A stretch of DNA of 7,620 nucleotides from Desulfamplus sp. (GTDB taxonomy: Bacteria > Desulfobacterota > Desulfobacteria > Desulfobacterales > Desulfobacteraceae): positions 1 through 7,620 of the forward strand of contig JADFYT010000101.1 in assembly GCA_015232935.1 (NCBI GenBank). Reading direction: 5' to 3'. Made by a program: the position numbers and the translations under genes. Under the pieces are notes generated by a model. The model made no database searches, was not told the origin of the DNA, and saw only the letters and a program-made list of their open reading frames with translations. Positions 5,332 to 7,620 of this stretch are shown in pieces. The number at the start of each line of letters is the position of its first letter. Position 1 is the first letter of the stretch.

Positions 5332-6726
5332 TCAAATATCACTTGTACCATCTTGTCTCTGATATGCAATTTTCCCATCAACCATTGTCATATAGACTTC
5401 ACCTTTAAGGTTAAATCCGGCAAATGGGGTATTTTTGCTCCTGGAAAGAAATGTTCCTGGATTGACAGACCAGAATGCATCCATATCAATGACCGTAATA
5501 TCCGCACGATTGCCAGATTTCAAGTCGTTGTCAATTCCAAGTATGGAAGCAGGATTTTTAGACATCTTTTCAATCAGTTGCTCAAAAGAAAGAATGCCAT
5601 CATGAACTAATTTCAAGGATAAACCAAGAGATGTTTCAAGGCCAACAATACCAAAGGCAGCCCTGTCAAATTCAATATCTTTTTCCAGGGGAGAGTGCGG
5701 AGCGTGATCTGTTGCTATAATATCAATAGTTCTGTCCTCCAGCCCCTCTATTATCGCCTGACGGTCACGCTCACTCCTGAGTGGCGGGTTCATCTTTGCG
5801 TTGGTATCATAACGTGACACAGCCTCATCTGTAAGAGTAAAATAGTGTGGAGCTGTCTCTGCGGTAACTCTTATACCCCTTTTTTTGCCATGCCGTATAG
5901 CATCCACAGACTCCTCACAACTTACATGTGCAATATGAAGAGTTGCTCCTGTAAGCTCTGCAAGAGCAATATCTCTCATGACAACTGTACTTTCCGCAGC
6001 ATTGGGTATCCCTTTGATGCCAAGTTTTGTAGCGAGAACTCCTTCATTCATGGAACCGTCCCTGGCAAGATCGATATCTTCACAGTGAGATATTACAGGC
6101 AACCCTATACCTTTGGCGTATTCCATTGCTCGACGCATTACCCTTGCGTTTTCAACGGGACGGCCATCATCGCTTATTGCCACCATGCCGGCTTTTTTCA
6201 TATCTCCATATTCGCACAGAGCATCCCCCCTGGATCCCCGTGTAATTGAGCCAACAGGATAGAGCCGGCATCCTCCGAGCTCTCTGGCACGACTGACCAT
6301 AAAAGCTGTAATGGAACTGTTATCATTTACAGGAGAGGTGTTGGGCATAGGGCAGACCGCCACAAATCCACCTTTGGCTGCGGTCTTCAAGCCTGTTTCA
6401 ATGGTCTCCTTGTATTCATAGCCAGGTTCCCGCAGATGGACATGAAGATCAATAAGGCCTGGAACAGCAACCATGCCTGTCAGATCAATCTCGGCTATAT
6501 CATCTTTTGTAAAAGTCTTTGGGATGCAACCGCACGGCTGTGGCTGGTCACTCTTTTTATTGTATGGATGATCAGGATCAGCCTTGCTGAAGATATCAAG
6601 AAGAATCTGGTCAGCTTCTTCCGGGTCAACCACGGCATCTATGACACCATTGGAAATTATGATATCCTTAAATCCGTCTATCTTTCCAGGATCAATAACC
6701 CGGGCACCTTTCAATCTAATCAACAT
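5332..6726 (-). CDS. pyrC: Dihydroorotase, class I, with an N-terminal insertion
   Basis: Cyclises N-carbamoyl-L-aspartate to L-dihydroorotate, third step of pyrimidine synthesis, in the cytoplasm. 464 residues against about 425 in typical class I enzymes. Metal ligands are all present: H95 and H97 in DLHVHLREPG, D187 in SDDG, H214 in ISHCED, H267 in HIAHVS and D340 in ATDHAPH; substrate motif KMNPPLR at 311-317. From memory of the Aquifex aeolicus enzyme (H61, H63, D153, H180, H232, D305) these are shifted by a constant 34-35. One insertion of about 34 residues therefore accounts for the extra length. It lies at roughly 36-75, between the first strands and the barrel, and contains QPCGC (C65, C67). 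The ATG overlaps the end of pyrB by 11 nt and has AGGAGG eight nt upstream. The intact ligand set argues against an inactive PyrC' partner; a class I DHOase-ATCase complex with the pyrB product is plausible. Confidence 0.96.
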   Translation of the reverse strand: MLIRLKGARVIDPGKIDGFKDIIISNGVIDAVVDPEEADQILLDIFSKADPDHPYNKKSDQPQPCGCIPKTFTKDDIAEIDLTGMVAVPGLIDLHVHLREPGYEYKETIETGLKTAAKGGFVAVCPMPNTSPVNDNSSITAFMVSRARELGGCRLYPVGSITRGSRGDALCEYGDMKKAGMVAISDDGRPVENARVMRRAMEYAKGIGLPVISHCEDIDLARDGSMNEGVLATKLGIKGIPNAAESTVVMRDIALAELTGATLHIAHVSCEESVDAIRHGKKRGIRVTAETAPHYFTLTDEAVSRYDTNAKMNPPLRSERDRQAIIEGLEDRTIDIIATDHAPHSPLEKDIEFDRAAFGIVGLETSLGLSLKLVHDGILSFEQLIEKMSKNPASILGIDNDLKSGNRADITVIDMDAFWSVNPGTFLSRSKNTPFAGFNLKGEVYMTMVDGKIAYQRQDGTSDI

Positions 6727-7620
6727 TTTTCATACCTCCTGACACAAGGTAAAAAACAGCCATTCTAATGGCAACGCCATTGGTCACCTGTTCCAGTATT
6801 ACAGAGTGCTCTCCATCTGCCACATCTGTGCTGATTTCAACCCCACGATTCATAGGGCCAGGATGCATGACCAGCACATCACGTTTTGCACCTCCAAGTC
6901 TTTTGCTGTTCAATCCAAACAGCATGGAATACTCACGCTCAGTCGGAAAAAGGATAGACTCCTGACGCTCTTTCTGGATACGCAGCATCATGACAACATC
7001 GGCATTCTCGATACAGGACTCAATATCTGGAGCCACTTTGCATCCAAGTGTCTCTATACCTCTTGGAATCATGGTTGGCGGTGCAGCTACCGTTACAGTT
7101 GCCCCCATCTTTGTAAATCCGGCTATGTTTGATCTTGCAACGCGACTGTGGGCAATATCTCCGATAATTGCAAGATGAAGGCCTTCAATCCTCCCCTTTT
7201 TTTCCCGAACACTCATCATGTCCAAAAGAGCCTGTGTAGGATGGGCATGAAGACCGTCCCCTGCATTGACAACAGATGCCCTTACTCTTCTGGAGACAAG
7301 TTCCGCAGCACCTGATGAGGGATGTCGCATGACAATAATATCAGGATTCATGGCCTCAAGGTTTTTTGCAGTATCGATAAGAGTTTCTCCCTTTACAATG
7401 CTGCTTGAACCAGAGGAGATTGAGATGGTATCAGCACTGAGACGCTTGGCCGCGATATCAAATGAGAGCTTGGTACGGGTACTTGGTTCCTGAAAAAAAA
7501 GAACAATGGTTTTCCCCTTAAGTGTAGGCACTTTTTTAACCGGCCTGCTGGAAATTTCCTTCATGCCCTCAGCAGTATCAAGAATCATTGTGATATCTCG
7601 CACCGAAAGAGACTCAATAT
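6716..7620 (-). CDS. pyrB: Aspartate carbamoyltransferase catalytic chain, partial (5' end outside window)
   Basis: Joins carbamoyl phosphate and L-aspartate to give N-carbamoyl-L-aspartate, the committed step of pyrimidine synthesis. 300 codons are visible, close to the usual 305-315, so only a few N-terminal residues are missing. The frame is open to the edge (IESLSVRDIT...), so the GTG at 7603 is internal and not the start. Motifs: EPSTRTKLSF (about 7489 to 7460), the carbamoyl-phosphate site, written FFQEPSTRT where many relatives have LFFEPSTRT; then SSIVKGETL, VMRHPSSGA, NAGDGLHAHPTQALLD and, near the C-terminus, HPGPMNRGVEI. These are the normal catalytic signatures and nothing essential is missing. 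No regulatory chain pyrI follows; pyrC comes next, overlapping by 11 nt, the arrangement seen with ATCases that associate with a class I dihydroorotase. The promoter and any pyrimidine-responsive leader lie outside the window. Confidence 0.96.
   Translation of the reverse strand, partial: IESLSVRDITMILDTAEGMKEISSRPVKKVPTLKGKTIVLFFQEPSTRTKLSFDIAAKRLSADTISISSGSSSIVKGETLIDTAKNLEAMNPDIIVMRHPSSGAAELVSRRVRASVVNAGDGLHAHPTQALLDMMSVREKKGRIEGLHLAIIGDIAHSRVARSNIAGFTKMGATVTVAAPPTMIPRGIETLGCKVAPDIESCIENADVVMMLRIQKERQESILFPTEREYSMLFGLNSKRLGGAKRDVLVMHPGPMNRGVEISTDVADGEHSVILEQVTNGVAIRMAVFYLVSGGMKNVD
6735..6740 (-). promoter_or_regulatory. Ribosome binding site of pyrC inside the end of pyrB
   Basis: A full AGGAGG lies eight nt upstream of the pyrC ATG and within the last codons of pyrB (the GGM near its C-terminus). 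Together with the 11-nt overlap it indicates translational coupling, which would help make the two enzymes in equal amounts. Confidence 0.85.

Noticed and set aside
7601..7603. GTG as the start of pyrB
   Set aside because: The frame continues upstream to the window edge with family-typical residues, so the true start lies outside the window.

Overview
All six genes and the partial seventh lie on the minus strand, so the window reads from right to left. The organism is most likely a Gram-negative Desulfobacterota bacterium, probably a Desulfobacteraceae-like sulfate reducer. This is inferred from gene style: an OmpA-type lipoprotein with thrombospondin-3 repeats, a sigma-54 response regulator ending in a Fis-type HTH, a C-terminal PilZ-like domain ending GFYFMA, and moderately AT-rich DNA. 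No marker gene settles the taxonomy.

Right half (7620 to 2109): a compact run of five genes, probably one transcription unit. It starts with pyrB (aspartate carbamoyltransferase, start outside the window) and pyrC (class I dihydroorotase), which overlap by 11 nt and catalyse steps 2 and 3 of UMP synthesis. Nine nt after pyrC comes a sigma-54-dependent response regulator. Then follow a GAF / degenerate GGDEF / PilZ-like protein and, 14 nt further, a small TrpR/YerC-family regulator. A housekeeping pyrimidine pair thus appears to share a transcript with three signalling genes. The GGDEF domain has lost most catalytic residues but keeps a perfectly placed RxxD inhibitory site, which suggests a c-di-GMP receptor and not an enzyme. 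The TrpR-like gene ends in an A AAA AAG heptamer that would shift reading into a hydrophobic -1 frame.

Left half (2108 to 1): a 211-nt gap with a candidate promoter, then a vWA / TSP3 / OmpA lipoprotein expected to bind peptidoglycan, then a strong rho-independent terminator. A partial glycerophosphodiester phosphodiesterase starts only 11 nt after the terminator T-tract and runs off the left edge. No RNA genes, mobile elements or CRISPR arrays were seen. The plus strand holds only shadow ORFs.
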